Shown here piece by piece: positions 5,180 to 5,285 of a stretch of 5,285 bases of DNA. Made by a program: the position numbers and the translations under genes. The stretch is from Turicibacter sp. (GTDB taxonomy: Bacteria; Bacillota; Bacilli; MOL361; Turicibacteraceae): assembly GCA_030531025.1 (NCBI GenBank), contig JAUMTV010000174.1, forward strand, positions 1 to 5,285. The letters run 5' to 3'. Each line of letters starts with the position of its first letter. The first letter of the stretch is position 1. The notes beneath the pieces are model-generated. The model did not search any database. It had not been told where the DNA came from and saw only the letters and a program-made list of their open reading frames with translations.

Positions 5180-5285
5180 ACGAAAATAAAGTGTGCGTTG
5201 AATGATATGGTTTAGCTTCATCCACAATATGTTGTACAATCAAGGACGATGTTTCTTGGATCGAATAGACCGATATATAGACTGT
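5153..5285. other. Unassigned segment with different base composition at the right edge
   Basis: From about 5153 the sequence becomes richer in G and C (about 41% over 5153-5273 by hand count, clearly above the preceding membrane gene). It no longer continues the membrane-protein pattern. A 9-bp direct repeat, TATATAGAC, lies on both sides (5144-5152 and 5274-5282). No terminal inverted repeats or recognisable product were found. The minus strand has an open frame from the window edge to 5070, which I could not identify. It may be a small insertion or the edge of a rearranged neighbour. Confidence 0.35.

Noticed and set aside
5070..5285. 71-codon minus-strand open frame at the right edge
   Set aside because: No recognisable motif, and it overlaps the + strand YF..YPNN sequence that does look coding; it may only be a chance frame.

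Overview
The window looks like a low-GC Firmicute chromosome: strongly AT-rich, with AGGAG-type ribosome binding sites, TTG/ATG starts, A/T-rich intrinsic terminators and Gram-positive signal peptides. Its centre holds two secreted proteins carrying long arrays of choline-binding (CW_binding_1) repeats. This points to a species whose wall teichoic or lipoteichoic acids carry phosphorylcholine. A gut Turicibacter, Erysipelotrichia or Clostridium-type organism fits, but the genus cannot be fixed from the sequence.

Layout, all on the + strand. (1) 1-59: last codons of an upstream gene whose tail resembles a thioredoxin/glutaredoxin-fold C-terminus, followed by a terminator (74-104). (2) 120-2073: a clear promoter and an M15B/VanY-type D,D-carboxypeptidase (start most likely TTG at 184) with an Ig-like domain and 11 choline-binding repeats in front of the zinc peptidase domain. 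(3) 2074-2522: a 449-nt non-coding gap with one long A/T-rich terminator, a second hairpin followed by a T tract, and a promoter. (4) 2523-4472: a Pce-like (phosphorylcholine esterase) metallo-beta-lactamase-fold protein with 14 choline-binding repeats. It is split by a single in-frame TAG at codon 174, between the HxHxDH motif and the rest of the active site. (5) 4511-4600: a remnant of the gene tail seen at the left edge (59 of 61 compared bases identical), followed by a different strong terminator (4607-4643). (6) 4704-5179: start of a multi-pass membrane protein resembling mannosyltransferase (GT39-like) proteins. It is broken by a -1 frameshift at a T7 tract and truncated near 5150, where composition changes.

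Functionally, the two repeat proteins would both be exported and held on phosphorylcholine-bearing wall polymers. One would trim D-Ala from peptidoglycan stem peptides and the other would remove phosphorylcholine from the polymers that anchor them. Each has its own promoter and they are separated by terminators, so they are neighbours rather than an obvious operon. The duplicated gene tail on both sides, the perfect 120-bp internal repeats and three disrupted genes suggest a locus that has been actively rearranged. The observations most worth checking are the lone TAG inside the Pce-like gene, the T_TTT_TTA frameshift site, and the duplicated tail bracketing the two choline-binding genes.
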